64,000 nt of DNA from Paraburkholderia aspalathi (GTDB lineage: Bacteria; Pseudomonadota; Gammaproteobacteria; Burkholderiales; Burkholderiaceae), in contig NZ_FPBH01000012.1 of NCBI RefSeq assembly GCF_900116445.1, positions 1 through 64,000 of the forward strand, written 5' to 3'. A program made the position numbers and the translations under genes. The first letter of the stretch is position 1; each line of letters begins with the position of its first letter. Under the pieces are notes generated by a model. That model saw only the letters and a program-made list of their open reading frames with translations. It was not told where the DNA came from and searched no databases. Positions 9,239 through 18,335 of this stretch are shown in pieces.

Positions 9239-9381
9239 GCGAGCTTAGGTGAGCCGCTGCCGCGAACGCATTGCAAGCGGAACCGTCCAACGCATGCGCC
9301 GCATGATGCGCACACCGCCGGCTGCTACTTGAAACCCGACTAGAAATCCGCTTCTGAACCTGAACTGCCCATAACAACACG

Positions 9382-10287
9382 ATGCTCATTCACCCGAATT
9401 TCGACCCCGTTGCCATTCATCTGGGGCCGCTTGCTGTGCGCTGGTATGGACTGATGTACCTCGTTGCGTTCATCGCGGCGATTGTCGTCGGCCGCTTGCG
9501 GCTGCGTTTGCCGTACGTCGCCGCGCAAGGCTGGACCGCTAAAGATATCGACGACATGCTGTTTTACGGCGTGCTCGGTACGATCCTCGGCGGCCGGCTC
9601 GGCTATGTGCTGTTCTACAAGGCGAGCTTTTACTTCGCGCATCCGCTCGACATCTTCAAGGTGTGGGAAGGCGGTATGTCGTTTCACGGCGGCTTCCTCG
9701 GCGTCACGCTGGCAATGGTGCTGTTCGCCTATCAGCGCAAGCGCTCGTGGCTGCAGGTCACCGATTTCGTCGCGCCGATGGTGCCGACCGGGCTCGCGGC
9801 TGGGCGCCTCGGCAACTTTATCAACGGTGAGTTGTGGGGCCGTGTGACCGATCCGTCGGCACCCTGGGCCATGCTGTTTCCCGGCGCCGCGCCGGACGAC
9901 GCCACGTGGCTCACCACTCATCCGCAACTGGCCGCGCAATGGCATCTGAACGAAGTGTTCGCGCAATATCACATGCTGCCGCGTCATCCGTCGGAGTTGT
10001 ATGAGATCGCGTTCGAAGGCGTGGCGCTGTTCTTCGTGCTGTTCTTCTTCTCGCGCAAACCGAAGCCATTGGGCGCGATTTCCGCAATGTTCCTGATCGG
10101 CTACGGTCTCGCGCGTTTCACGGTGGAATTCGCGCGTGAGCCGGACGATTTCCTTGGGCTCCTGGCAATGGGTCTCTCGATGGGCCAATGGCTCTCGCTG
10201 CCAATGATCCTCGTGGGCATCGGGATACTGGTGTGGTCCTATCGCCGTGCGCGGCGTGAACCGGCGCAGCCAGTCGGCGCAAACTGA
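9382..10287 (+). CDS. lgt: Prolipoprotein diacylglyceryl transferase
   Basis: A 301-residue, multi-pass inner-membrane enzyme that moves diacylglycerol from phosphatidylglycerol to the lipobox Cys of prolipoproteins. Family segments are visible: MLIHPNFDPVAIHLGP at the N-terminus, the signature AAGRLGNFINGELWGR, and HPSELYEIAFEGVALF near residue 210. Several hydrophobic helices are present. It is monocistronic and ends at a strong bidirectional terminator. Substrates in this window include the OmpA-like and SodC-like lipoproteins. Confidence 0.96.
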   Translation: MLIHPNFDPVAIHLGPLAVRWYGLMYLVAFIAAIVVGRLRLRLPYVAAQGWTAKDIDDMLFYGVLGTILGGRLGYVLFYKASFYFAHPLDIFKVWEGGMSFHGGFLGVTLAMVLFAYQRKRSWLQVTDFVAPMVPTGLAAGRLGNFINGELWGRVTDPSAPWAMLFPGAAPDDATWLTTHPQLAAQWHLNEVFAQYHMLPRHPSELYEIAFEGVALFFVLFFFSRKPKPLGAISAMFLIGYGLARFTVEFAREPDDFLGLLAMGLSMGQWLSLPMILVGIGILVWSYRRARREPAQPVGAN

Positions 10288-10318
10288 GCGCTACGTTTTA
10301 TCGTAGTGAGAAGCCAAC

Positions 10319-10349
10319 AAAAAAAGCCACGGCATGCCGTGGCTTTTTT
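10319..10349. terminator. Bidirectional terminator between lgt and the SIMPL gene
   Basis: An 18-bp perfect palindrome (10326-10343, GCCACGGCATGCCGTGGC) flanked by seven A on the left and six T on the right. It forms a hairpin with a T-run on either strand. It lies between the convergent lgt and SIMPL-domain genes and can serve both. Confidence 0.92.
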
Positions 10350-10380
10350 CTTTACAGCAGGACGTCTGGCGTAAAACTGC

Positions 10381-11112
10381 TTACTTCATCTGCACCGAGC
10401 CCGACACATTGACCGTGACAGTCGACGTGCCGCCTTCGATCGGCACCGGCGCGGATGCCTTCGCATCGGCACCCATTGCGCGTGCGCTCATCATCATCAT
10501 TGGGCGCGGCATGACGCCGTTGTGCCCGACGTTGACCTCGCGAATCGAATAGCCGTTGTAGCCGAATGCCTGCGCCGACGAAGCGGCTTGCTCGCGGAAC
10601 GACTTGATGGCTTCGCCGGTGAGCTTCTGCTCCGCGGCACGCTGCGCTTCTGGCGACAACGAGAACTGCACGTTGCCGACCTGCATGATCGATGCCATCT
10701 GGCCCGCGAGCTTCGACGCCGCGGCGAAGTCGTGCGATTCAAGCACAACTTCAGTACGGCCGCGCCATGCGGAAATGCGGCCGTCACGATCGGTGGACGG
10801 GTAGATCGAGAAGGAGCCGGTGCGAGCCGTTACGCCGTTCACGCCCTTGGCTTTTTGCAGCGCCGCATCGGCGCGTTGGTTCAGCGTGGAGGTGAGCACG
10901 GACGGATCACTCGCTTCCTGCTCATAGAAAAGCGTGATATCGACGACGTCTTGCGGCACTTCCGAGCTTGCTTGCGCATTCAGCGACAGCACGCCCGCGG
11001 GTTGATATTGCGTCACGCCCTGCGCGCGGGCCATGGCCGGCGTCAACGCGAGCGCAGCAGGCGCGGCGCATACGAGAGCGAGAGCGAGTGCACGTGCGGT
11101 GTTTTTCGTCAT
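10381..11112 (-). CDS. Periplasmic SIMPL-domain (DUF541) protein
   Basis: A 243-residue protein with a signal peptide (hydrophobic core ALALALVCAAPAALAL, cleavage near ARA-QG) followed by a SIMPL/DUF541 domain over about residues 38-240. Recognisable features are VLSLNAQASSEVPQDVVDI at the start and a C-terminal TSTVTVNVSGSVQ strand. The family is related to E. coli YggE; roles in oxidative stress and envelope homeostasis are reported for some members, but biochemistry is thin. The open frame extends upstream to 11172, and I use the ATG at 11112 that gives the signal peptide. It is convergent with lgt. Confidence 0.85.
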   Translation of the reverse strand: MTKNTARALALALVCAAPAALALTPAMARAQGVTQYQPAGVLSLNAQASSEVPQDVVDITLFYEQEASDPSVLTSTLNQRADAALQKAKGVNGVTARTGSFSIYPSTDRDGRISAWRGRTEVVLESHDFAAASKLAGQMASIMQVGNVQFSLSPEAQRAAEQKLTGEAIKSFREQAASSAQAFGYNGYSIREVNVGHNGVMPRPMMMMSARAMGADAKASAPVPIEGGTSTVTVNVSGSVQMK

Positions 11113-11308
11113 TCTTGGACTCCTTGCTTGAACAGGTTGTGCACGATTGGAGCGAACGTCATGCGGTGGCACAACGTTTGCGAGTCCGTTAGGCGCTTGT
11201 AACCTGAGCTTGGTTCCCTAATTTGACGTTTGCTGAACGTTTGTGTTCATCGGCGCACGGACATGCGCGTGACGCAAGCGGCAACGGGTCACATGCGCGT
11301 ATGCAAGG

Positions 11309-11767
11309 TCAAACAAGACGTTTGGTGATGAAGCGCCATTCAGCTTCGGTCACCGGTGTGATCGACAGGCGGTTGCCTTTGACGAGCACACGCATGTCCT
11401 TCAATTCTTCATGCTCGCGCAGCGCGGCAAGCGGAATCAAGGGGATCTTCTTCTTGAACACCACATCGACGAGTAGCCAGCGCGGCGTTTCCTGCGACGA
11501 CTTCGGGTCGTAGTAGGGGCTCTTCTTGTCGAATTGAGTGGGGTCCGGATACGCGGTGGACGACACCTCCGCGAGCCCCGCAATGCCCGGCTCCGGGCAA
11601 CTCGAGTGATAGAACAGCACACCGTCGCCGACCTGCATCATGTCGCGCATGAAGTTGCGCGCCTGATAGTTGCGCACGCCGGTCCACGGCAACGTGTGGT
11701 GCGGTGCCTCTGCCAGATGGTCGATGCTTGCTTCGTCCGGTTCGGACTTCATTAGCCAGTAGCGCAT
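11309..11767 (-). CDS. EVE-domain protein
   Basis: A 152-residue protein consisting of one EVE domain, a PUA-like fold thought to bind modified bases or RNA. The N-terminus MRYWLMKSEPDE and the segment WTGVRNYQARNFMRDMMQVGD are characteristic, as is the C-terminal RLSITPVTEAEW. EVE proteins often sit beside 6S RNA and zapA in beta-proteobacteria, as here. The specific ligand is unknown. Confidence 0.9.
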   Translation of the reverse strand: MRYWLMKSEPDEASIDHLAEAPHHTLPWTGVRNYQARNFMRDMMQVGDGVLFYHSSCPEPGIAGLAEVSSTAYPDPTQFDKKSPYYDPKSSQETPRWLLVDVVFKKKIPLIPLAALREHEELKDMRVLVKGNRLSITPVTEAEWRFITKRLV

Positions 11768-11822
11768 GAATCGAGTTGAACGTTAAAGGTTTGACACAGC
11801 AAAAAAAAATCGAGGCCCAAAG

Positions 11823-11856
11823 AAAAACGGCACCGAACCGAAGTCCGATGCCGTTT
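11823..11856 (-). terminator. Terminator of 6S RNA
   Basis: A hairpin with nearly complementary arms (AAACGGCA and TGCCGTTT plus inner pairs). On the minus strand it is followed by a T-rich tract, immediately after the predicted 3' end of the 6S RNA and upstream of the EVE gene. Confidence 0.8.
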
Positions 11857-11859
11857 GAA

Positions 11860-12033
11860 TAAGGTCCCCGCCTTAGCCGCTAGGCCGGCATCCTGAACCG
11901 GGAGTTCAGAATTGGTCGCAGTTAGCAGCACTTCGGGTACATCAGACAGAGTGACGCGCACACCCGTGCTACAAATTTCCACAACCGTGCACATGGCATT
12001 GGTTCAAGGAATATATGACCTTGGCGAACCAGG
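11860..12033 (-). ncRNA. ssrS: 6S RNA
   Basis: Read on the minus strand, the 3' half contains CTAACTGCGACC, then a GAACTCCCGGTTC hairpin, then GCCGGCCTAGCGGC and GGCGGGGACC. This order parallels the E. coli 6S RNA 3' half (ACTGCGAC, the GAACCAAGGGTTC hairpin, and a GC-rich closing stem). The 5' segment GGTTCGCCAAGGTC can pair with the 3' end to close a rod of about 174 nt. It lies directly downstream of zapA, the usual position of ssrS. 6S RNA binds sigma70 RNA polymerase and represses it in stationary phase. The exact ends are estimated. Confidence 0.82.
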
Positions 12034-12135
12034 CAGGGAAGTCAAACCGATTGAATTCAAGACGTTTGCATGAATCTTTGCTCATGCACCTCGTTTGAAT
12101 CCGCAGCCGATCTCAGGACCGGCTACAAGATACTT

Positions 12136-12447
12136 TTACATGCTGTACTGCTGAATCACAGTACCCAGTTGCTCGTTCATTTGGTGCATTGTACGCCGGA
12201 TTTCTTCAGCGGGAAATGCTTCTCCGTGCCGCACGCTGCTTTGCAGCTTAAGCAGTTCTGATGCCAGCGACAGCGCGGCCATGACGGCAATGCGATCCGT
12301 GCCGCGCACGTTGCTGCTATTGCGGATCTTCGACATCTCGGCGTCGACGCGAGCAACCGCTTCAAGCAACGCGCCTTCAGTTTCCGGCGAGCAGGCGAGA
12401 CGATAGGGCACGCCGAGAATCGATACTTCGATCTGCTTGGTGGTCAT
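12136..12447 (-). CDS. zapA: Cell division protein ZapA
   Basis: A 103-residue protein with the ZapA head MTTKQIEVSILGVPYRLACS, the central RIAVMAALSLASELL segment and a C-terminal coiled-coil helix. ZapA cross-links FtsZ filaments at the division ring. Its ATG overlaps the stop of the upstream coiled-coil gene by four bases (12444-12447), so the two are translationally coupled, and 6S RNA lies downstream. Confidence 0.93.
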   Translation of the reverse strand: MTTKQIEVSILGVPYRLACSPETEGALLEAVARVDAEMSKIRNSSNVRGTDRIAVMAALSLASELLKLQSSVRHGEAFPAEEIRRTMHQMNEQLGTVIQQYSM

Positions 12448-12800
12448 GCATTTTCTCCATGGCGGGTGACGTCGCTCTCCGCTTCTTCCTCATGCGGCGC
12501 GGTCTCGAGCAGATCGAGCTGATTATCAGGCTCGCTGTGCGCGCGGGCCCGCGGCAATTTTTCGAGGATCGCATTGAGGCGCACCTGTGCGTCGTCGATC
12601 TTTGCCGACAGCGCGTCGCGTTCCGCCTGCAGCGCATCGCGCTCCTCGCGCATCAGCGCGAGTTCCGTGCGCGTGGCCTCGGCTTCGGCACGCGTTTGGG
12701 CGAGCTGATCTTCGAGCGCGAGCCGCGCTTCATTGTGGCGTTGGCTGATCGTGATCAGCTTGCCGATATTCTGTGAAAGTGTTTCGAGTTCGGTGAGCAT
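12444..12800 (-). CDS. ZapB-like coiled-coil protein
   Basis: A 118-residue protein whose first 85 residues form a continuous heptad-rich coiled coil (ALEDQLAQTRAEAEATRTEL and similar). The acidic tail looks disordered. It is coupled to zapA by an ATGA overlap, which is strong context for a division-associated ZapB-like role, although sequence alone shows only a coiled coil. Some annotations call such genes TIGR02449 or hypothetical. Confidence 0.75.
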   Translation of the reverse strand: MLTELETLSQNIGKLITISQRHNEARLALEDQLAQTRAEAEATRTELALMREERDALQAERDALSAKIDDAQVRLNAILEKLPRARAHSEPDNQLDLLETAPHEEEAESDVTRHGENA

Positions 12801-12985
12801 CTGCTGCGTCCTCTAAAGACATCGCATTTTAGCGCGGAATGTCGCAGGTTCCGACAATTGTCTCGTTTCGAGACGTAACAACATCGCTTTGTGCCGGCTT
12901 TTATCGACCATATGATGAAAAACAACTCATGCATCGGACAATAACCTGCACTTAACAGAACAGTTTGCGCACGGATTAACCATTC

Positions 12986-13014
12986 TTGACGGACCCGAGG
13001 GCCGCTCCTAAACT
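12986..13014 (+). promoter_or_regulatory. Sigma70 promoter for the btuB leader
   Basis: A -35 element TTGACG (12986-12991) and a -10 element TAAACT (13009-13014) are separated by exactly 17 bp. The predicted start near 13021 places the cobalamin riboswitch at the beginning of the transcript. Confidence 0.7.
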
Positions 13015-13044
13015 GGCCGCACTTTGGTGCCCGCGCGCGCTTTT

Positions 13045-13252
13045 CCACAGTGTGCGCAGTTAAACGGGAAGCAGGGCGCGCGCTTCGCCTGAACGCGCCA
13101 ACCTGCGCTGCCCCCGCAACGGTAAGCGACCGCATTCGTCATGCAGGTCGATCCTGATCGCGTGTTTGATGCTTAACACGCGAGTGTGCCACTGCGCGTC
13201 ACGCGTGGGAAGGCGGGATCGATGTGTCGCCAGCCCGGATACCGGCCAGAGG
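13045..13252 (+). promoter_or_regulatory. Cobalamin riboswitch (B12 element)
   Basis: The conserved B12 aptamer blocks occur in order. GGGAAGCAGGG is at about 13066, followed by CTGCGCTGCCCCCGCAACGG (about 13101-13120). The B12-box core GCCACTG is at 13188-13194, GGGAAGGCG at 13207, and the closing AGCCCGGATACCGGCC at about 13232-13247. The btuB start follows about 100 nt later. Adenosylcobalamin binding normally lowers expression, so the downstream btuBCD-cobTSC genes are expected to be repressed when B12 is ample. Confidence 0.93.
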
Positions 13253-13355
13253 GAGAGGCTCGTTCCCGCGCAAACGTAAAACAACGCGGGCGCCTCGTTA
13301 CGCATCGGCCCGCGGGGAAGCGGGCCGCGCACGCTATCCACAGGAATGTCATCCC

Positions 13356-15260
13356 ATGCTGTCCCCTATCGCTCGCGCGGCGTTGCTCGCCTTTGCGAGC
13401 CTGCCGCTCGTCGTGCATGCTCAAGCTACTGCTTCTTCTGCGTCACCGTCCTCGTCGTCATCTTCTTCTGCCGATACGGGGGCGAGCGGTTCGTCAGCCG
13501 CGGTGTTGTCGCCCATTGTCGTGACCGCGGAGCGCGGGCCGCAACCGCTCGCCGATGCGATCCCGCAGACCACGCTGTTCGACCAGCAGGACATCGCCGA
13601 TACGGCCGCGACCGATTTGCCCGGCCTGCTGCAACTCGCGCCCGGCGCGCAAATCTCGCGCACCGGTGGTCCGGGTTCCACGACGAGCCTGTTTCTGCGC
13701 GGCGCGTCGTCGACGCAATCGCTTTTGCTGATCGACGGCGTGCGGGTCGACTCCGTGAGTCTGGGCGCGCCGCAACTCGCGCAGATTCCCCTCGACCAGA
13801 TCGATCACGTTGAGGTGGTGAATGGCAATGTGTCCGCGCTTTACGGCTCCGGCGCAATTGGCGGCGTGGTGCAGGTGTTCACGAAAGACGGCGGCGACCA
13901 TCCGCCGCGTTTCAATTTTTCGGTGGGCTATGGCAGCTATCACACACAGACGCAGCAGGCCGGCGTGAACGGCGCGCTCGATAAAGACGGCAACACCACC
14001 TTCAGCATTTCGCTCGCGCGTTCGAAAGACGACGGCTTCTCCTCGCTCAATCCGTCGCAGGCGCCCAACGCGAATCCGAACGCGAACGGCTATCTGAACG
14101 AAAGCATCTCGGCTTCGCTGCGTCACAAGTTCAGCGACAAGTGGGACGCGGGCGCCACCTATTTCCAGTCGAACGGCAATAACAGCTACGACAACGCGTA
14201 CGGCGTGCCGACCGATCTGAACAACCTCTACAGCAAAGTGCGCCAGATGTCGGTGTTCGCGAACGGCAAACTGACCGACTGGTGGACCACGCACTTCATC
14301 GTTTCCGAAGGCGACGACCGCAGCGTGGCGAATACCAACGGCATCTACAACGGCCGCTTCGATACCGACAATCGCCAGTACACGTGGCAGAACGATTTTG
14401 CGCTCGCCGCGCAGCAGAAACTGCAGGTCGGCTATGAGCATCTGGATCAGAGCCTCGACTCGGATACATTCACTGCGCCCGACCGGCATGTGGATTCGGG
14501 CTTTGTCGGCTACACGGGGCGCTTTGGGCGCAATCAGATTCAGGCCAACGTGCGGCGCGATCAGTATTCCGATTTCGGCGGGGCGAACAGTTACTATCTC
14601 GGCTACGGTTTCGATATCACCGAGCATTGGAAGGCGACTGCAAGCTATTCGGATTCATTCCGCGCGCCGAGCTTCGACGATCTGTACTATCCGCTCAGCG
14701 GCAATCCGTCGATCCAGCCCGAGCGCAGCCATTCGATCGAAGCAGCGTTGCAGTACGCATCGAACGCGCTGGGTGTGATGCGTCTGAGCGCGTTCCAGAC
14801 GCGTTATTCGAATCTGATCGACTACGAGCAGGTTACGCCCGGCATCTTTTTGGCCGAGAACGTCGGCCGTGCGAAGGTGCAGGGGCTTGAGGGATCGTGG
14901 AGCGGCCATGTGGGCAAGACGGATGTGCGTGCGTCGGTGACGTTGCAGAATCCTGTCGACCTCGATAGCGATACCGATCTTGTGCGTCGTGCAAGACGCT
15001 TCGCGTCGCTGGCGGTAAATCGCAGCATTGCCGGGTGGCGTGTCGGCGGCGAGTGGATTGTCAGCGGCGCGCGTGAAGATAGCAGCGGCACGCTGGGCGG
15101 CTACGGCGTGGTGAATCTGTCGGCGCGCTACAACATCACGAAGGCATGGTACGTCGCCGCGCAGATCCAGAACCTGTTGAACAAGGACTATGAAACGGCC
15201 TACTCGTATAACTCGCCGCGGCGCGGTGCGTATGTCACGGTCGGTTGGCAGCAGCAATGA
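13356..15260 (+). CDS. btuB: TonB-dependent vitamin B12 receptor
   Basis: A 634-residue outer-membrane receptor. The ATG at 13356, with AGGA upstream, gives a signal peptide (LSPIARAALLAFASLPLVVH, cleavage near HAQ). A Ser-rich linker follows, then a TonB-box-like segment SPIVVTAER and a plug domain (LLQLAPGAQISRTGGPGSTT, SLFLRGASSTQSLLLIDGVR). The 22-strand barrel ends in an aromatic terminal strand. It actively imports cobalamin across the outer membrane using TonB/ExbBD. It lies directly downstream of the riboswitch and heads the operon, which makes the B12 assignment firm. The open frame reaches back into the riboswitch, but those codons are not the start. Confidence 0.95.
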   Translation: MLSPIARAALLAFASLPLVVHAQATASSASPSSSSSSSADTGASGSSAAVLSPIVVTAERGPQPLADAIPQTTLFDQQDIADTAATDLPGLLQLAPGAQISRTGGPGSTTSLFLRGASSTQSLLLIDGVRVDSVSLGAPQLAQIPLDQIDHVEVVNGNVSALYGSGAIGGVVQVFTKDGGDHPPRFNFSVGYGSYHTQTQQAGVNGALDKDGNTTFSISLARSKDDGFSSLNPSQAPNANPNANGYLNESISASLRHKFSDKWDAGATYFQSNGNNSYDNAYGVPTDLNNLYSKVRQMSVFANGKLTDWWTTHFIVSEGDDRSVANTNGIYNGRFDTDNRQYTWQNDFALAAQQKLQVGYEHLDQSLDSDTFTAPDRHVDSGFVGYTGRFGRNQIQANVRRDQYSDFGGANSYYLGYGFDITEHWKATASYSDSFRAPSFDDLYYPLSGNPSIQPERSHSIEAALQYASNALGVMRLSAFQTRYSNLIDYEQVTPGIFLAENVGRAKVQGLEGSWSGHVGKTDVRASVTLQNPVDLDSDTDLVRRARRFASLAVNRSIAGWRVGGEWIVSGAREDSSGTLGGYGVVNLSARYNITKAWYVAAQIQNLLNKDYETAYSYNSPRRGAYVTVGWQQQ

Positions 15261-15287
15261 CGAACGTACTTGCATGAAAACGTGCCG

Positions 15288-16343
15288 ATGAACCGTAGCT
15301 CGAGCCCGATGCCCACGACCACGTTGCGCGTGATGAGCGCAAAGCGCGCCGCCGCGATCTGGCTCGTGCTCGCGGCGATCGCGCTGGTTGTGCTGATGGC
15401 ATCGCTCGCGCTCGGCAGTGTGTCTATCGCGCCGGCGCGCGTGTTGGCGGCGCTGCTGCCGTCGCACGCGTCGCATGTGGTGTCCGGCGATCTTGCCGGC
15501 GAGATCGTGCGCACGCTGCGGTTGCCGCGCGCGCTGGCCGGCTTCGCGTGCGGCGCGTTGCTTGCGCTGGCGGGGGCGCTGCTGCAAGTGCTGTTGCGTA
15601 ATCCGTTGGCCGAACCCTACGTATTAGGCGTGTCGGGTGGCGCGGCGACATTCGCGCTGGTTGCGATGATCGCCGGTTGTGCGTGGTGGATCGTCGACGC
15701 CAGTGCATTCGCCGGCGCCTTCGTGTCGATCCTGCTGGTGCTCGGCCTCGCACGCCGTGAGTTGTGGCGGGGCGAACCGCAGGATACGTCGCCGCGTTTG
15801 CTGCTGACCGGTGCGGTGATCGCGGCCGGCTGGGGCGCTGTCATTACCCTGTTGCTTAACCTTGCGCCGGACAATCGGCTGCGCGGCATGCTGTTCTGGT
15901 TGACCGGCGATCTGAACGGCGGCGCGATGCCATGGACGGCGCTCGCCGCGCTCGTCGTCGTGCTGATGGCGATCGTACCCGCTGCGCCGCGCCTGAATGT
16001 GCTGCTGCGGGGCGATGCCGCCGCGCAGGCGCTCGGTGTTGCGGTGATGCCGCTGCGCCTGCGCGTATATCTGGTGGCGTCGCTGGCGGCCGCTGCGGCG
16101 GTGACCACGGCGGGCACGATCGGTTTTGTCGGGCTCGTTGTGCCGCATATGTTGCGGCTCGCGTTCGGCAACGATCAGCGCATGCTGCTGCCCGCAGCGG
16201 CGCTCGGTGGCGGTGTCGCGGTGATGGGCGCGGATCTGATTGCGCGTACGGTGATCGCACCGGCGCAATTGCCGGTCGGCGTGATCACGTCGATCGTCGG
16301 CGTGCCCGTGTTTCTGTGGATGCTGTTGCGCAGGTGCCGATGA
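15288..16343 (+). CDS. btuC: Cobalamin ABC transporter permease
   Basis: A protein of about 351 residues of the FecCD/BtuC permease family with 9-10 hydrophobic helices. Key segments are LRLPRALAGFACGALLALAG and NPLAEPYVLGVSGGA, and the C-terminal IGFVGLVVPHMLRL holds the conserved loop contacting the ATPase. The start is uncertain: TTG 15270, ATG 15288 and ATG 15333 are in frame. It follows btuB by about 27 bp, and its stop overlaps the btuD start. Confidence 0.93.
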   Translation: MNRSSSPMPTTTLRVMSAKRAAAIWLVLAAIALVVLMASLALGSVSIAPARVLAALLPSHASHVVSGDLAGEIVRTLRLPRALAGFACGALLALAGALLQVLLRNPLAEPYVLGVSGGAATFALVAMIAGCAWWIVDASAFAGAFVSILLVLGLARRELWRGEPQDTSPRLLLTGAVIAAGWGAVITLLLNLAPDNRLRGMLFWLTGDLNGGAMPWTALAALVVVLMAIVPAAPRLNVLLRGDAAAQALGVAVMPLRLRVYLVASLAAAAAVTTAGTIGFVGLVVPHMLRLAFGNDQRMLLPAAALGGGVAVMGADLIARTVIAPAQLPVGVITSIVGVPVFLWMLLRRCR

Positions 16344-17179
16344 TGAACGCACACAACGCTCCGCATTCGGCGCTTAGCGTGCAACGCCTGACCTTGCGTG
16401 CGGGCATGCGCACCTTGCTCGACGCATTCACGCATACGTTCTATGCGGGCGAGATCTGGTGCATCGCGGGCCCCAACGGCGCGGGCAAGACGACCTTGCT
16501 ATCCACGCTTGCCGGTCTGGCGCAGCCATCGGCGGGTCATGTCGAACTCGACGGCGTGCGTCTCGCCGACTGGCAGCCATTGCCGCTCGCGCAGCGTCGC
16601 GCGCTGATGCCGCAAAGCGCTGCGGACGCCTTCAGCGCGACCGTGCTCGACATCGTGATGCTGAACCGCTTTCCGCATTTGACCGGCTGGGGTTGGGAGG
16701 GCGAGGCCGATCGCGCGGCCGCGCATGCCGCACTGGACGTTTTGGGCCTCGCCGCATTCGCTGCGCGCGACGTGCTGTCGCTTTCCGGTGGCGAACGTCA
16801 ACGCGTTGCGCTCGCGGGGGTGTTATGCCAGGAAGCGCCGTTGTTGCTGCTCGACGAACCGCTCTCGCATCTGGATCTGCACCATCAGATCGACTGTCTC
16901 GAAGCGCTGACCGCCTGGACACGCGAACCTCGGCGTACAGTGATGTTTTCGTGCCACGACTTGAACCTGGCGCGCCGCTTCGCAACGCATGCGTTGCTGC
17001 TCGACGGCAACGGCGGCGCGTATGCCGGGCCGGTGCACGACGTGCTAACGCCGACGCTGACGAGCCGTGCGTTCGGCTATCCGTTGATTCTGATTCGCGA
17101 CGGCGAGCATGAGGCGCTGATTCCCGCGCCGCGCTCGCGTCACGAATCGCCTGCGGCGCATGACACGTCAGCAGGCTAA
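16340..17179 (+). CDS. btuD: Cobalamin ABC transporter ATPase
   Basis: A 279-residue ABC ATPase with Walker A GPNGAGKTT at residues 44-52, the signature LSGGERQRVALAG near 148, and Walker B LLLLDEPLSHLD. It pairs with BtuC and BtuF to move cobalamin across the inner membrane. The ATG overlaps the btuC stop (ATGATGA). The last 25 residues after ALIPAPRS look poorly conserved and may be a tail. Confidence 0.94.
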   Translation: MMNAHNAPHSALSVQRLTLRAGMRTLLDAFTHTFYAGEIWCIAGPNGAGKTTLLSTLAGLAQPSAGHVELDGVRLADWQPLPLAQRRALMPQSAADAFSATVLDIVMLNRFPHLTGWGWEGEADRAAAHAALDVLGLAAFAARDVLSLSGGERQRVALAGVLCQEAPLLLLDEPLSHLDLHHQIDCLEALTAWTREPRRTVMFSCHDLNLARRFATHALLLDGNGGAYAGPVHDVLTPTLTSRAFGYPLILIRDGEHEALIPAPRSRHESPAAHDTSAG

Positions 17180-17216
17180 GCGCTTGATAAAAACACTCTC
17201 TTTTCTAGAAACGTCT

Positions 17217-18287
17217 ATGACTTCTTTACCAGGATTGCCGGGATTGGCGGGATTGACCGAAGTCGAACCGCTCGATCAAACGCTGCGTGCCGAACTGCAA
17301 CACATCATCGATACCAAGACCAAGCCGCCCGGCAGTCTTGGGCGGCTGGAAACGCTCGCGCGCCAGATGGGGCTGATCCAGCGTACGACGCACCCCACGG
17401 TCGCACGTCCTGCGATGATTGTGTTCGCCGGTGACCACGGTATTGCGCAGGAAGGTGTGAGTCCGTATCCGCAAGCGGTGACCGCGCAAATGGTCGCTAA
17501 CTTTCTCACGGGCGGCGCGGCGATCAATGCGTTGAGCCGCGTCTCCGGCGTCGAGCTCGAAGTGGTCAACTCAGGCATTGCCACGCCGATGCCTTCGACG
17601 GAGGGGCTCATCGACATTCCGGTCGCAGCCGGCACGCGCAACTTCGCGCACGAACCCGCCATGACGCATGAACAGGCGCTGACCGCGATGCAGGCGGGTG
17701 CGGCTCGCGTGCGGCATCACGCGGCGCTCGGCACCAATGTGATCGGCTTCGGTGAAATGGGGATTGCGAATACGTCGTCGGCCGCGTGTCTGATGAGCCG
17801 CTTGTGCGGCGTGCCGATCGACGAATGCGTAGGCCGCGGGACCGGTCTCGACAACGCGGGGCTTGCAAAAAAGCGCAACGTACTCGCCTCTGCAGTCGCG
17901 CATCACGCGGCGTCCAGCGATCCGCTCAACGTGCTCGCCACCTTCGGCGGCTTTGAAATCGCCATGATGGTGGGGGCATACCTTGCTGCCGCGCAAGCGC
18001 GTATGACGATCCTTATCGACGGTTTTATCGCAACCTCGGCGTTGCTGGTGGCCGATGCGTTCGCACCGAACGTCCGCGAGTATTGTGTGTTCGCGCATGC
18101 GTCGAATGAGGCGGGGCATCGGCGCATGCTCGATCATTTCGGTGCGCTGCCGTTGCTTTCGCTCGATATGCGTGTCGGCGAAGGCACCGGCGCGGTACTC
18201 GCGGTGCCGTTGCTGCGCGCAGCAGCGGCGTTCATTAACGAAATGGCCAGCTTCGAATCGGCCGGTGTCGCCAATCGCGATGCGTGA
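17217..18287 (+). CDS. cobT: Nicotinate-nucleotide-dimethylbenzimidazole phosphoribosyltransferase
   Basis: A 356-residue CobT that makes alpha-ribazole phosphate from dimethylbenzimidazole and nicotinate mononucleotide, the first step of the lower ligand branch. Typical segments are KTKPPGSLGRLE, VFAGDHGIAQEGVSPYPQAV, GFGEMGIANTSSAA and the catalytic-Glu region ASNEAGHRRML... LDMRVGEGTGA near the end. The ATG at 17217 is preferred over an upstream in-frame ATG at 17160 that overlaps btuD. It starts 37 bp after btuD in the same operon. Confidence 0.95.
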   Translation: MTSLPGLPGLAGLTEVEPLDQTLRAELQHIIDTKTKPPGSLGRLETLARQMGLIQRTTHPTVARPAMIVFAGDHGIAQEGVSPYPQAVTAQMVANFLTGGAAINALSRVSGVELEVVNSGIATPMPSTEGLIDIPVAAGTRNFAHEPAMTHEQALTAMQAGAARVRHHAALGTNVIGFGEMGIANTSSAACLMSRLCGVPIDECVGRGTGLDNAGLAKKRNVLASAVAHHAASSDPLNVLATFGGFEIAMMVGAYLAAAQARMTILIDGFIATSALLVADAFAPNVREYCVFAHASNEAGHRRMLDHFGALPLLSLDMRVGEGTGAVLAVPLLRAAAAFINEMASFESAGVANRDA

Positions 18288-18335
18288 GCCGTTATACGAA
18301 GCGCAGTCATACAGAAACGTGCGTTCGGCTCACTC

